Source: Atherix ibis | Taxonomy: Eukaryota; Arthropoda; Insecta; Diptera; Athericidae | Assembly: GCA_958298945.1 (NCBI GenBank) | Contig: OY282605.1 | Coordinates: forward strand, 9,881,811-9,945,810 | Reading direction: 5' to 3' | DNA length: 64,000 nt | Shown here: positions 46,089 to 57,639 of the stretch, piece after piece | How the letters are laid out: every line of letters starts with the position of its first letter | How positions within the stretch are numbered: the first letter of the stretch is position 1 | Position numbers and translations under genes: made by a program | The notes under the pieces: generated by a model | The model's database searches: none | Told to the model about the DNA's origin: nothing | What the model saw: the letters and a program-made list of their open reading frames with translations, nothing else

Positions 46089-46274
46089 ATGAAAAGTAGG
46101 GTGGTGGTCATAAATATTCTGATCAATTTTATTATTCAAACGTGTACTAGTGCTTTAATCTGTGCCTATTCAGAAAATTGCTCACATAATAGCAAAATGG
46201 AACCATCTTCAAATAGTCACAACGATAAAAAAAACTACGTAAATTTGATGTCACACAAAATGATATATTTATGA
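46089..46274 (+). CDS. candidate small secreted peptide
   Basis: The intronless frame codes for 61 residues. The start MKSRVVVINILINFIIQTCT has the form of a signal peptide: a basic n-region, a hydrophobic core running to about residue 26, and possible cleavage after ICA or AYS. The remainder is about 35 polar residues rich in Asn, Ser, His and Lys with a single Cys, and shows no family I recognise. A TATA box lies 55-63 bases upstream at a fitting distance for a short leader. Such small TATA-driven secreted peptides are typical of fly accessory-gland or immune genes, but that is only an analogy. It may also be a chance open frame in AT-rich DNA. Confidence 0.3.
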   Translation: MKSRVVVINILINFIIQTCTSALICAYSENCSHNSKMEPSSNSHNDKKNYVNLMSHKMIYL

Positions 46275-46607
46275 TTAAGCAAGCTTATAGATATATAAAA
46301 TTTAGATAAAATCCTACAAAAAGAAAATGGAAACAAAAAATTAATAAGAAACGAAGAGAATTAATTGAAGTTTTTCTTTAACAAAAATTGTCAGATTATA
46401 TTCTGTTCCAGTTTTATTTATAAAAAAAAAATCAAAAAAAAACTAAACTATTCCTTAATGAATTATTGATAATAAAAACTAAAGGATTTTTTGTGATATA
46501 AGAAAACAATTCGATTTTTGTTAAATTAGAAAATTTTATATATAATAGGTTATATATTTTGTGATGGTTCGGAAAGTACAGCCCATTTATTTGACAGATT
46601 TTATATA
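46275..46607. other. non-coding stretch
   Basis: AT-rich; nothing recognised between the candidate peptide gene and the mariner at 46610. Confidence 0.45.
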
Positions 46608-46609
46608 TA

Positions 46610-47750
46610 CCAGGTGTATAAGCTTAAAACCGCTGTTTTTTAGTCAAAAAAACACATGTTTTTTTTATAGAAAGTATACCCTATTTCTCGGGCAATTTGT
46701 TGATACCACGCCAAAAAAATCCTTCTCTTTCGAGGCAAACCACTTATCAAGCCATTTTCGGGCGTCTTCGTAAGAATCAAAGTGCTGCTCAGCGAGCGCG
46801 TGGCCCATCGACGAAAACAGGTGGTAGTCGGAAGGAGCCAAGTCTGGTGAATAAGCGGGACTGGGGTAGCACCTCCCAGTTGAGTGTCTCCAAGTAGTTT
46901 CGGACCATTTTTGACGTGTGTGATGGTGCGTTATCGTGGACGAAAATCAGCTTGTCATTTCTTTGTTTATAATCCGTCCTTTTTTCACGCAGAGCACGGT
47001 GCAATTTGATCAGTTGTTGGTCGTAGCGATGGGCATTGACAGTTTTATCAGGTTTCTACATCTCATAGTAGAATATACCCTGCTGATCCCACCAAACGCA
47101 CAGCATCCTCTTCCTTCCAAAGCGATTTGATCTTGCGGAAGATGTTGATGGTTGGCCGGGATCAACCCACGATTTCTTGCGTTTAGGATTCCCGAAATAT
47201 AGCCACTTTTCATCGCCTGTCATAATCCGATGAAGGAACGACTTTCTTTTTCGTCTCGCGAGCAAGATTTCGCATGTGTTTTGGCGTCGCTCCATCTGCC
47301 TATCGTTCAATTCCTTCGGCACCCATTTTCCGATCTTCTCAATCTTCCCCATGGCACGCAGACGCAATGAAATGGCTGGTTGAGTAACACCCAATTGCTC
47401 CGTGAGCATTTTTTGCGATTGGGTATCGTCTTCGTCCAAAAGAGCCTGCAATTGATGGTCCTCAACCTTCTTAGCCCGAATTTCACGCTTCTTGTCCCAC
47501 AAGTCAAGATTGCCGTCTTTGAACCGACGATACCAATCTTGGCACGTTGTTTCCGATAAAACACTGTCACCATAAGCCTCCATGAGCATTCGATGTGATT
47601 CGGCGGTTGATTTCTTCAAATTGTAGCAGAAAAGCAGAGCTTCCCGTAAATGCTCTTTTTATGGCACAAAACTAGACATGATTACCAAAGGAAAAATGTA
47701 TGTTGTCCAAAATTACTGTGACCAAACAGCGGATTTAAGCTTATACCCTT
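46610..47750 (-). mobile_element. Mos1-type mariner, full length but decayed
   Basis: It starts CCAGGTGTATAAGCTTAAAA after TA at 46608-46609. The right end carries GGATTTAAGCTTATAC, then is diverged near 47750. On the minus strand the transposase starts MSSFVP and then has a stop (TAA where the 19.2 kb copy has GAA). It continues with ALLFCYNLKKSTAESHRM, CQDWYRRFKDGNLDLW, LLDEDDTQSQKMLTEQLGVT, WVPKELNDRQMERRQ, ILLARRKRKSFLHRIMTGDE (first catalytic Asp), DPGQPSTSSARSNRFG, VWWDQQGIFYYEM and, after a stop, FVHDNAPSHTSK (second Asp). A one-base frameshift comes just before YSPDLAPSDYHLF (third Asp). It belongs to the mauritiana subfamily. It has the HTH segment lost from the copy at 19202-20282. 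Confidence 0.9.
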
Positions 47751-47880
47751 CATATATATATTATAATATTTATGATAAAATTTATTAAGATAAAAGTATG
47801 CGATTTTGTGTTTTTATAATTTGTTTATTATAAAATATGTGAAAAGTACTCAACTTTGTGCTGAAACAACAGACCTCTCA
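47751..47880. other. AT-rich spacer
   Basis: Short AT-rich stretch between the mariner and the following relic; it may be the 5' part of that relic. Confidence 0.4.
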
Positions 47881-48490
47881 AATAAAATTTTCTTCTGCGG
47901 GGAGGCTCATTTCTCCCTAGATGGATACATTAATAAGCTAAACTATTACATATGGGGCTCTAAAAACCACAAGCAATTATGAAAAAGTTATTGTTTTCTT
48001 AAAAAGTTACTGTATGTGATGCATTTGGGCCTGAAATTTTTATTAGGCTGTATTTCCTTAGGAATGAGGAAGAAAAGACCGTTACCGTCAATGCTGAGTG
48101 CTATGGTCGTATGGTTACTAATTTTTTTTAGACTTAAATATAAATATTTTTATTTGCACCAATATTTTAAAGCTATAAAACTTAAAAATATTGGTAATTT
48201 TTTATTATCAATACACAAAACATGCTAAATTTTGATTTTATTGCACAAAACACTATCAGAACGTGTAATTTTGTGATTTTGTGATATCAATTGACCCCAA
48301 GATCGTGCAATTTGACGTTGTTGGAATTTTTTTTTTATTAGGCTATTTAAAAATCTTTGTATTTATGCAGATAATCCTTAAATTTTATAGGATTTAAAAA
48401 CTGACATCCATTAAGTAATGGTCAAATTATAGATCGAAAAAAGTCATCAAAAATTACCTCAAAAGGATCAAGTCCTGCAAGAAGTCTTTT
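47881..48490 (+). pseudogene. Tc1/mariner-type relic (DD41D-like group)
   Basis: Pieces in order are GEAHFSLDGYINKLNY, YIWGSKNHKQ, KKVTV-like and FGPEIFIRLYFLRNEEEKTV, then TVNAECYGRMVTNFF and, after scrambled sequence, PRSCNLTLLEFFFY (third catalytic region with Asp changed to Glu). It shares its divergent details with the relic split between 54062-54177 and 55490-55990, so these two are close relatives. Confidence 0.7.
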
Positions 48491-48534
48491 AACGGTTATT
48501 AATTATCATCAACTAGGAGTCCAGTTTAGGCCTG

Positions 48535-48880
48535 CTGAATCAAGCGGCTTTGCTCCGCAATCTTCCAGTTTGACACTGTCAGTATGTTTTTGTTTTATGT
48601 CCTGACTAATATCGCCGCTTTAGCGAAAATAGGGACCTTGTCATCTAGGACCACAAATGGAGCTACTGTGTCTCATCCAAATGAATTACATGGTCAGCCC
48701 ATCATAGCATATTGACCTTATTTTTATTTACAACCAGGCAGCATTTCATCGTTAAATATGCTTCGGAATTCTCCACCCTGATGTAGGGGTTCAAAAATTC
48801 TTAGAAGGATCTCCCTTTCGAACGCGAACTAGACTTCTCAATGATTTTTTCTGCGGACCCAAGTTTTCGAAGAATATATA
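48535..48880 (-). pseudogene. RTE/LINE-like 3' region relic
   Basis: On the minus strand the conceptual protein reads ILLRIFEPLHQGGEFRSIFN, DEMLPGC, and, in another frame, WADHVIHLDETQ. This matches the tail region 'LLR.IFGP....G..R.R.N.EL..L......IN.LRW.GHV.RMDE.R' found after the reverse transcriptase of several LINE groups. No other part of the element was found. Confidence 0.6.
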
Positions 48881-51800
48881 AAAACTGGAAAGATTATTAG
48901 TAATGTCCTATACAATAGTCATTAGGATGTTTTGGTCAAAATTATCGAGCTAAATAATTAAGATTAACTAAAATAGGTTCTGTTGGCAGCCAGTAATCGT
49001 GCGCAAATTTTTTCTTCTATGTTCTTATCAGCGATAAATCTTTCACCTTAAATAGAAGTTAAAAAAAATACAATAATATTTTTTCATAATGGCAAAATTA
49101 AAGCAATATAGAAAAATAAATTGTTTTGCAAAATCGAAATTTAAAATATATTTTTTTAAATTTTAGTTTCCCTAGCATAAATTGGATAATCCTCTACAGT
49201 CTTTCGTATCGAATAAAAAATTGATTTTTTTTCGAATAGAACATACAATTTTGATAAATAAAATAAAAAAACTTATTTTTTAGGATATTTTTAATATAAA
49301 ACAAAACAAAAATTTTCATCTTCTTTAAAGCGTTGCGATTATTTAGAAAATTCCTTCAATTTGTATATAATTTTCTCAATTTTCCCTTGAAAATTATTTA
49401 TAAAAATTCTGGAGAAAAAAAATATTTGAACATTTTTTCTTATAAAATAATTTTGCTACCACAATTTATGGTGTAATTAATAAAGTTTTATGGAAAATAT
49501 AAATTTTTATTTAAAAAATTGCCTCCTGTGGAAAATAACGAATATCTCAGCAGTGTCACTAAATATAATTTAATTAGAAAGTAAAGGAAGAAAAAGTTAA
49601 GTAAATTGCTGAAAATCCAATTTCGAAATGAATTGTCGAAAAAAAAAATTAGTGATAAATAAGGCAGGAAAAGGACAACAGGAAGAAAAGGACATAATTA
49701 ATGGTAAAACTAAACTTTTTATCATCGTTATTGTTAATCGTATTTTTATGATTTAAATAGGAAGGGTTCATGTTGTTCAGGGTCCCCACCAGATCTACGG
49801 GGCATTTTTTTCCTTCTTGCTACAATATTTTCAGATTATAAGGATGAAAGTTTATTATACTTTTTTTTATAAGATATGTTATAGTAATTTTTTCAAAAAT
49901 TATAATCACATTAAAAAAAGTAGCATAAAAATTAAATTTTCTATTATTTATGTGATAGTCCTTTTTCCTATTAAGTATTCTTTTGATTATAATAAAATAT
50001 ATTAAGTCAGTATTTGGTCATTGAAAAATATCCTTTTAGAAATGTTTACAAAAAAAAAAAAATAATTATAAGAACTTTTAAATAATTTAAAATTAAATAG
50101 AAGATATTTCCTTTAATTTTATTATCCAAGGATTTACTATCGATATCAACGGTAAAACGGGCATTGTGTTATGTTGAATTGCAAATTGAAATGCCACATC
50201 AGCTGATATCGTTTGAAATTTTACTGCCATTCCATAACATTAAGCATTTCGTAAATGTTATGGCCAGGACGAATTCAAAAGGATAAACTTCAATCAGTGT
50301 CTGCCTCATAAAAATTGAAAGTGGACAGTTGATGGTCAAACTGATGTAGAGATAGTCAAAGTGGTCATATATCAATCCTGGATCAAAAGATTTCGCATCC
50401 GAATGGAAAAGGGAGATTCTGTTCGGATAGAAAATCATACCACCTCCCCCCCCCTCCCTTCCACAATAAATTTTATCATTATCCGACAACTCAGTAATTC
50501 CTGTTGTCGAAGGACGAATGTCAAGTGCCTGATGCAAAAATGAATTTTAACTTCGATGTAGTCGCATATACATTCACTCAAATAGAAAACACCCCCACAC
50601 AGTACTTGTGACTTTGATGATGTGCATTTAAAAGTCCTGCTGAGAACTCACCCTGACTGTGAGTATTTAATCGAATTGAACGGAAATGAGAGTTGATTTG
50701 CAAAAAAAAAAAAAATTGACAAAAAACTGAAACTCTCTAACAGAAATGAAAACGATAAAATGAGCAAAAAAAAAAAAGTCCTTTGAAATAAACCAGAAAT
50801 GGTTCTGTGGCTTTTTGAAATTAAATACATGAAAAATACAAACACAAACGCATGCCAAACACTATTGCACCACTAACACATTGTTAGAAGTTGATTGAGA
50901 AAAAAAAATTGACCGATGCCAATGTAAAAACAAATGAAACCAGCAATAACAAGTCAAACAAGGTCGATTCATTTGATTGTAACGATTTTGGCTTGGGTGG
51001 GTGGGATGGCTGGTTAGAGAATGTCCTTGCGTGCGGGTAGTGCATCTACGAATTGACAGGATGACGGGATATCTGGATGAGAATGCAGTTGCAAAAGTAA
51101 TTAAAAGTTTGCTTTCAAACCTGTACAAGCAATTCCGATGGTGAATAAAAAAGTTTTTATTGTCATTTTATGGCGGTCCTGCCAACCCTTACCTTTGCGT
51201 TTGAACTTGAATTGGTTTGCATCCTACTGTCAGGAGGACTGGATTTTTCTTCATTTTTTTTTTAAATTTTTTATCATCAACATCTAGAAATTGGTTGCAT
51301 TTGCCAGTGAATGAGTAAATATACATATATGATTATAATGACACTGCGTCCTTTTATCTGAAATTGGACCATCATAGTTACCAGCTAGAGATGAGATGGT
51401 CGACCTGTTAGGGTATGCTGACCTATTTGGTAGACAAAAGGAATTCTGCGTAAAAGTGCATACGATGTTAGTGTAAGACCTAGTGTTTAATAAAAAAAAT
51501 TCGTCCTACATTATTTTTATAGGATAACAGAGATTTTTTTTTTTGCTGTTGTTCAACTAGCGAAAGTTTTGACAATTATCCTCGTGGTAGAGCATTAAAA
51601 ATATAATTACAATTTTTCTAACGAACTGCTACCAAAAACTTTTCTTGTTCACAATTCTCATACGAATGTGTGACAATTTTTTAATATTTTTTTGGTTATT
51701 TGGATTTGTACGTTCATAGTTAGAGTAGATTTGGTCCCATTTAGTCGAGTTAACTCAAAACTGATTTTTTAGCTTATTCGTACAACTTGAAGAACTTTTC

Positions 51801-52057
51801 ATTTGAAGTTATGAAACCACTTTGGTTAGATGGAAAATTTCTATTTTTTCTCCTAAAATTATTCCATCACATTTAGAATGAATATGAAACTTTCGAATTA
51901 GATAATAAAAATTTCATAATTCATTTTCGGTATCATTAAACTTGGCCGTATTGAGTTCTAACCTTTCGTGTTTTTATTGGAACAGTTTTAATATAAAAAA
52001 ATTATGCGTGATTAAATTATACAATAGTTTAAATTGAAATAATATAAAATTTTATAT
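48881..52057. other. AT-rich non-coding region
   Basis: No gene or transposon recognised. It contains a C-rich run, CCTCCCCCCCCCTCCC, near 50441. Frames at 50199-50543 and 50862-51128 show no motif. Confidence 0.45.
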
Positions 52058-52228
52058 TACGAAGGTCATTCAACAAGTACTTAGCCTCACCGCCCGATGG
52101 AATTTCTGTCACAAAAGAAATTTACCATCGTGCTTTTAGTAGCCTACTGTCAAAGTTTCAGTCGATTCCCTTTATTAGTTTTGTTTTGAGAGCCTTTGAA
52201 AGCGAGCGTGTCGGTCGGTTGCACAAAA

Positions 52229-53302
52229 ATGGAAAAAGAACAATATCGTTCGGTGATTAGATTCTTGTTTTTGGAAGGGGAAACGCGCAGCGAAATCAAA
52301 GATCGCTTGGATGCTGTGTATGGTGACTCTTCTCCTTCGATGGCGACCGTCAAGAATTGGTTCAACGAGTTTGTTCGTGGCCGCACGTCGGTTTTTGATG
52401 AGCCACGCCCAGGTGCCCCGAAAACGGCTGCTACGGAGGAAAACGTTAAAAAAGTCCACGATCTCGTGTTGGCAAACCGTCGATTGAAGGTTCACGAGAT
52501 AGCTGAGTTTGTGGGCATCGCAGTAGGAACGGTGCATCATATTCTACACGAAGAGCTTTCTCATGCTTAACTGGGCATGAGAAAGCTGTCGGCGCGACGG
52601 GTGCCGCGTTTGCTCACACCGGAAAATAAGCGCAACCGTGACACCACATCGGCGACGTGTTTGGCGCTGTTTCAGCGCAATCCAGCGGAGTTCTTGCGTC
52701 GTTTCGTGACCGTCGACGAAACATGGATTCACTGGTACACACCAGAGACCAAGGAACAGTCGAAACAGTAGACTTCACCCGGCGAACGTGCTCCGAACAA
52801 GGCGAAGACTGTTCGATCGGCCGGAAAGGTGATGGCCACCGTTTTCTGGGATTCACAAGATGTGATCCACATCGATTACCTCGAGAAGGGTAAAACAATC
52901 ACGGGGCGCTACTATGCTGACTTATTCGGCCGATTTGACGTCGAATTGAAGAAAAAGCGGCCCCGCTTGGCGAAGAAAAAAGCGCTGTTCCACCACGAAA
53001 ACGCGCCGGCTCACACCTCCGCCGTCTCTATGGCCAAATTGGTCGAATTGCGCTACGAATTGCTACCCCATCCACCGTACTCTCCAGATTTGGCCTCATG
53101 TGACTACTTTTTGTTTCCAAACCTGAAAAAATCACTCGCCGGGAATAGATTTGGGTCGAATGAGGAGGTCATCGTCGCCACGGAGGTCTATTTTGCTTCC
53201 CTCGAGAAAATGTATTTTTTGGACGGGTTAAAAAAGTTAGAGCATCGCTGGGCCAAGTGTATCGAGCTTGAAGGAGATTATATTTTCGTTTTTCTTTTGT
53301 AG
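52229..53302 (+). pseudogene. mariner transposase with two stops and a changed catalytic residue
   Basis: One frame is kept from ATG at 52229 (MEKEQYRSVIRFLFLEGETR) to TAG at 53300-53302. It is interrupted by TAA at 52568-52570 and TAG at 52769-52771, the latter where the family has Trp after KEQSKQ. The helix-turn-helix half ends at EELS. Next comes a 15-base in-frame insertion that brings the TAA, then MRKLSARRVPRLL. VTVDETWIHWYTP holds the first catalytic Asp. The second reads HHENAPAH, with Glu in place of Asp, and the third is in YSPDLASCDYFLF. The spacing of 34 residues is kept. It ends KCIELEGDYIFVFLL, slightly different from the 40.9 kb copy. The enzyme would be inactive. Confidence 0.93.
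52554..52590. repeat. short hairpin created by a 15 bp insertion
   Basis: AGCTTTCTCATGC and its exact reverse complement GCATGAGAAAGCT lie about eight bases apart. The first arm and loop are extra compared with the related mariner, and the insertion carries the TAA stop. The inserted bases look copied from the neighbouring sequence in inverted orientation. Confidence 0.8.
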
Positions 53303-53328
53303 GCTAAGTACTTGTTGAATGACCCTCG

Positions 53329-54061
53329 TATATCAATTTGGAAAAAATTTTATAAATATTTTGAATAATTTATACTATAAAATTTTGTTATTTTTTTTTT
53401 TTTTTGAAAAGTGATTCATCAACATATTTTTAAAGAATTTTTAGCAAAACATTTTCTCTTTATAAATGGTAAAAATATATAAAAGGATGGTTAGATGTAA
53501 AATTATTTTTTTTAATAGAATGGGGATGAAGTTGCTATGCATTTTTTTTTATCATACTTGTGTTTGTGTGTAATAATAATAATAGGGGTAGAAAAATAAT
53601 GTTTTTTAAACTTCACAAAGCGTGAGATGTAGATAATGCATGGTGGAATTATTTTGAAATTTCGATTTAAATTCAAATTAAGTGCTAATTTATTGAACTT
53701 AATACCCACCCTATTATATTATCATATTGGATTTTGGTTTCCATTTTTACCATAGCATTTATGATAGTAAACGGAATTGGTTTTTCTTTATTTTGGCAAT
53801 ATTGCATGAAAATAATTTTATGTGTATGGTTAAGAATGGGGAAAAAATAAATTAAAATATAATAAATAATAAATAATTTCTTTTTGGATACAATCTATGA
53901 TGTATTAAGTATTCTTAGATACTGAAGAAAATATAGAATTATCTATTTTGTAGTTTGGAATATCAAATATTATAATTAGTTACATAAAATATTATTAATT
54001 TTAATAAATAATTGGCATTTTTTATTAAATTATGAAAATTTTTTCTAATATTATAAAAACT
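53329..54061. other. AT-rich non-coding stretch
   Basis: Nothing recognised. Confidence 0.45.
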
Positions 54062-54177
54062 TCTTACAAGAAGGACTCTATTCTAGCCAAAATTTTTTTA
54101 ACGATGAAGCTTATTTCTCGCTCCGTGGATATGTTAATAGACAAAATTATTTATATAGAGTTCTTAAAATCTATATA
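54062..54177 (+). pseudogene. Tc1/mariner-type relic, left fragment of an interrupted copy
   Basis: The frame reads FFNDEAYFSLRGYVNRQNYL, the region around the first catalytic Asp (family IFSDEAHF.L.GYVNKQN). It breaks off where the element at 54180 starts and appears to continue at about 55490, so the younger element inserted here. Confidence 0.7.
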
Positions 54178-54179
54178 TA

Positions 54180-55470
54180 GGGTTTTCCAATAAGAGTAAT
54201 ATGATTTCTAAGTGACGTTTCGGCCATTTTTAATATGTCATGATATGTAATTTTTTTTTCATTGTATTCAGTAATGTTTACAGTTTTATCATGGAGAGAA
54301 ATACGCAAGAATAACGTTTACAAATCATTCACTTTTATTATCAAAATTATCGTTCTCCAATTGCAACTTTTCGTTCGCTTTTGCCATTTTATGGTTGTAA
54401 TAATCGTCCAGCTATGCTCGCTAGTCGTCGAATTGTTAAAAATTTCGAGCGTACATTTTCTTTACATAACGTTCAAGTGCCAATAATACAAAGAACCGCT
54501 CGAAGTAATGAAAATATTGCTGCCGTTCAGTCAAGTGTTGCTGAAGACCGCAATTTGTCGATTCCAAGACGTTCTCAAGAATTGGGACTGCCTCAAACCA
54601 CAACGTGGCGGATTTTGAGAAAGGATTTGGGCTTGCATCCGTATAAAATTGTTATCACTCAAGAACTGAAGCCATTAGACCATCGTAAACGTCGTGAATT
54701 TGCTGATTTTGTCTTGGAACAACTTGAAAACGATAACGATTTTCTTAAAGAAAATCATCTTCTCCGATAAGGCTCATTTTCATCTGAGTGGTGCGATAAA
54801 TAAACAAAACTGTCGATTCTGGTGCGAAGAAAATCCACAAATTATTCATGAACACCCATTATTGACAGTTTGGTGTGGTTTTTGGTCTGGTGGAATCACC
54901 GGTCCGTTCTTTTTTCGAAGTGAAGCTGGTAACACCGTTACTGTCAATGAAGAGCGGTATAGATCGATGATAACTAACTTTTTATGGGCGAAATTGGAAG
55001 AAGTTGATCTTGACAACATCTGGTTCCAACAAGACGGTGCTATGTGCCACACAGCACGTGCAACAACCGAATTATTGCGAGAAAAGCTTGGAGATTCGAT
55101 TATTTCAAGAAATTGTGACATTGAATGGCCTCCAAGAAGTTGTGATTTAACAGCAGTAGACTATTTCTTGTGGGGTTATTTGAAGTCATTGGCCTTTAGC
55201 AATAAACCAGACCCTCTTCAAACTTTAAAAGTCCATATTGAACGTGCTATTCATGACATACGACTTGATTAAGTGGAAAAAGTGCTCGAAAATTGGGTTC
55301 ATCGAATTCGTTCCTGAAAAAGAAGTAGTGGAGGCCATTTGAATGACGTTTTATTCAGAACTTAATTGTATCGATTGTACTTCATATTAACTAAAAAACA
55401 TTTGAATTTCCTTAACAATAAGTATGTTTTTTTTTTAAAGAAATCATATCACTCTTATTCGAAAACACTT
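54180..55470 (+). mobile_element. Tc1/mariner-type element with DD41D spacing
   Basis: This is the best-preserved member of its group in the window. Inverted ends are GGTTTTCCAATAAGAG at the left and the reverse complement of CTCTTATTCGAAAACAC at the right, extending to a shared ATATGATTTC; TA flanks both sides. Length is about 1290 bp with one transposase gene. It lies within an older relic of the same general group. Confidence 0.9.
54291..55317 (+). pseudogene. DD41D-type transposase, few lesions
   Basis: The gene starts MERNTQE at 54291 and has TAA as codon 8, then is open through an N-terminal helix-turn-helix (IIHFYYQNYRSPIATFRSLL), SIPRRSQELGLPQTTTWRIL and RKDLGLHPYKIVITQELKP. A one-base frameshift follows near 54750. 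Then come KIIFSDKAHFHLSG (first catalytic Asp), NKQNCRFWCEENPQ, WFQQDGAMCHTA (second) and WPPRSCDLTAVDYFLWGYLK (third). I count 41 residues between the second and third Asp, unlike the 34 of mariner. A TAA follows HDIRLD and the frame ends at TGA 55315-55317. DD41D spacing is reported for rosa-type mariner relatives of tephritid flies; assignment to rosa is an inference. The N-terminal domain is of the type often labelled DUF4817. Confidence 0.88.
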
Positions 55471-55489
55471 TATAATTATTAAAAAAGAT

Positions 55490-55990
55490 ATATTATTTAC
55501 AAAAAATGACTATCTGATATTTTTTTTCGGTCTGATGGTGTCATATTTCTTTGGAAATATATAATTATCGACAGTTACCGTCAATTCTGATTGCTATAGC
55601 CATATGATAGGCGACTTTTATTTAACTGAACTTATAAAACTTTAATTATATAATTTATGGTTTTACCAAAACAGTATCATAATCTACACACAACCCAATA
55701 TATTTTAGCTTTATTGGGTCAAAAGTTCTTAGGTTGCAAACATTTTAAATTACGTGTTATCAATTAACCTCCAAGATCGTGCGATTTGACGCTGTTAAAT
55801 TTTTTCTTTCTTATACAAATATATTAAAATTATTTTTAATTTTTAGAGCATTTTAAAACTAAAATCCGTAAAATAATGATCCAACTGAAAACCAAAAAAA
55901 AACCAAAAAATCCTATTAAATGACCTTAAAAGGTTTCAGTCCTTCAAGAAATTTTGTGACTATTATTTAAATTATTTTTTAGTGAATATT
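55490..55990 (+). pseudogene. Tc1/mariner-type relic, right fragment of an interrupted copy
   Basis: Pieces read TVTVNSDCYSHMIGDFY and, in another frame, PPRSCDLTLLNFF (third catalytic region, Asp changed to Asn), followed by a scrambled C-terminus. Details agree with the relic at 47881-48490. Together with 54062-54177 it forms the host copy of the nested insertion. Confidence 0.65.
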
Positions 55991-57639
55991 TAATGCCATA
56001 ACTTATGTAATAGAAATAAATATAAAATTTTATAAAAGCTTAATTAAAAATATATTTTTGTTAACTTAACTTTTTACTATACAAATTGGATAATTCTCTA
56101 TTTATAGGAATTGTTATAAGAACCAACTTTATTTCTATAATTTTTCAAATTTCAATACAAAAAAAATATATTTTAAAAATTATACTATTAAATTTTCATA
56201 TAAGAAAAAGAAAAACATTATAAAATATGTTAAAATCAAATTAATACTTGAACTGTTTACAAAAAAAAAAAAAATATATCGTATAGAAAGAAGAAAATTC
56301 GGAGGAAAAGCTCTCGAATCCGGAAATATCAAAAGATCTGGAAATTATGAATTTACGTTTTTGTAAGCTTATACATTTTATTTGTGTTTTTAAATAAGTT
56401 GTTATTATAAATTCTAGTTGGATAACTTCTGTCTTATTAGTTTTTCTTCAACATTTTTCTCCACTGATATTTCATACAATATTATTTTTGTATTAAAAAT
56501 GGAAATTTTTCCTGCTTTTACAAAATTGTTTCTACCAAAATTTTATTGGAAGCTCTTTATTCAAGTTTTATTTTTTTTATTTTTGTTTCTTCATTGTACT
56601 TAAATATTTGGCTCCATTTAAGGGAGAATATACCCACTCCAACGGTAAGTGCGGCTATCTTAATTTATGTAGCTTAATAGTATAAAGTTGAAATAATTTT
56701 AGTACCGAGTATCGTTTGCTTTGATATAATATTCACAGTCGACTAAGAAGAAGTGATTTGCAGAAATTATGCATACAAAATTTACTATTAATCATAGTGG
56801 AATCCACACTATAAACGTCTCCATTAAGGTCGATTAATGCTTTCTCATTAACTTTACGTCTGCTATACAAAACTGATGCTGAGAAATTTCTTTGACAAAT
56901 TTATGCATTCCAGAATTGCATATCGATTGGGACGTGTGTGCATCAGTCGTAATTGAAATGCTGCGCTTAAAAATTGAATATTTTAATAATAAATTCAGAA
57001 ACACACCCAGAAACAGTATGAATTTGTGTGTATGTGTGTGTAAGTATTATACATTTTCAAAAGTGTTTTCATTCAATAGCAAATCTTAAGACGATAAATA
57101 AATTCTTGCGGAATAATTTGATGTCAAGCAATTTCAGAGATTTGCATAAAAGGCTTGCCGAAACGGATTTGCATTCTTGCACTTTGCACTGTAAGATATT
57201 CCATGTTCTATGTTGTGTGCAGAAGTAGTAAAAACTCAAAAAAGTTGATGAATTCTTCTAGTATATTATGAGAATATGTTAAACTTAAATTAAATATTCA
57301 AGAAGATTTATTGGAAAAATGTTAGTTCTGAGAAAAACAAAACTTTTAATTAATATTGATTCATAATTTAAAAACAAAATAATATTTTTAATTAAATACA
57401 ATATTTTGTAAAGAAAAAGCTTATTAACTTAACACTATTAAGTTACTAATCAGTATTCTAACAGTTAATTTAATATTAAGATCTGTGCTAATCAACTACT
57501 CAGTTTTATAAAAAAAATCAACAGAGTTAAGTGCAATCGGTTTCAGTATATTCTAATTATATTTCACTATCTTTAACCTATTTAAAAGATGATTTCTGTT
57601 TAATTTATTTTTTAATAAAAAAACAATTCGAAAAAAAAG
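55991..57639. other. AT-rich non-coding region
   Basis: No gene or transposon recognised. A TG-rich TGTGTGTATGTGTGTGTAAG tract lies near 57023. Confidence 0.45.

Larger units (their letters stand above)
52060..53328 (+). mobile_element. full-length mariner transposon
   Basis: Complete element of 1269 bp flanked by TA. The ends CGAAGGTCATTCAACAAGTA and the reverse complement of TACTTGTTGAATGACCCTCG are inverted copies. It is related to, but clearly different from, the element at 40944-42237; coding sequence differs throughout and is noticeably richer in G and C than the flanks. Confidence 0.95.
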
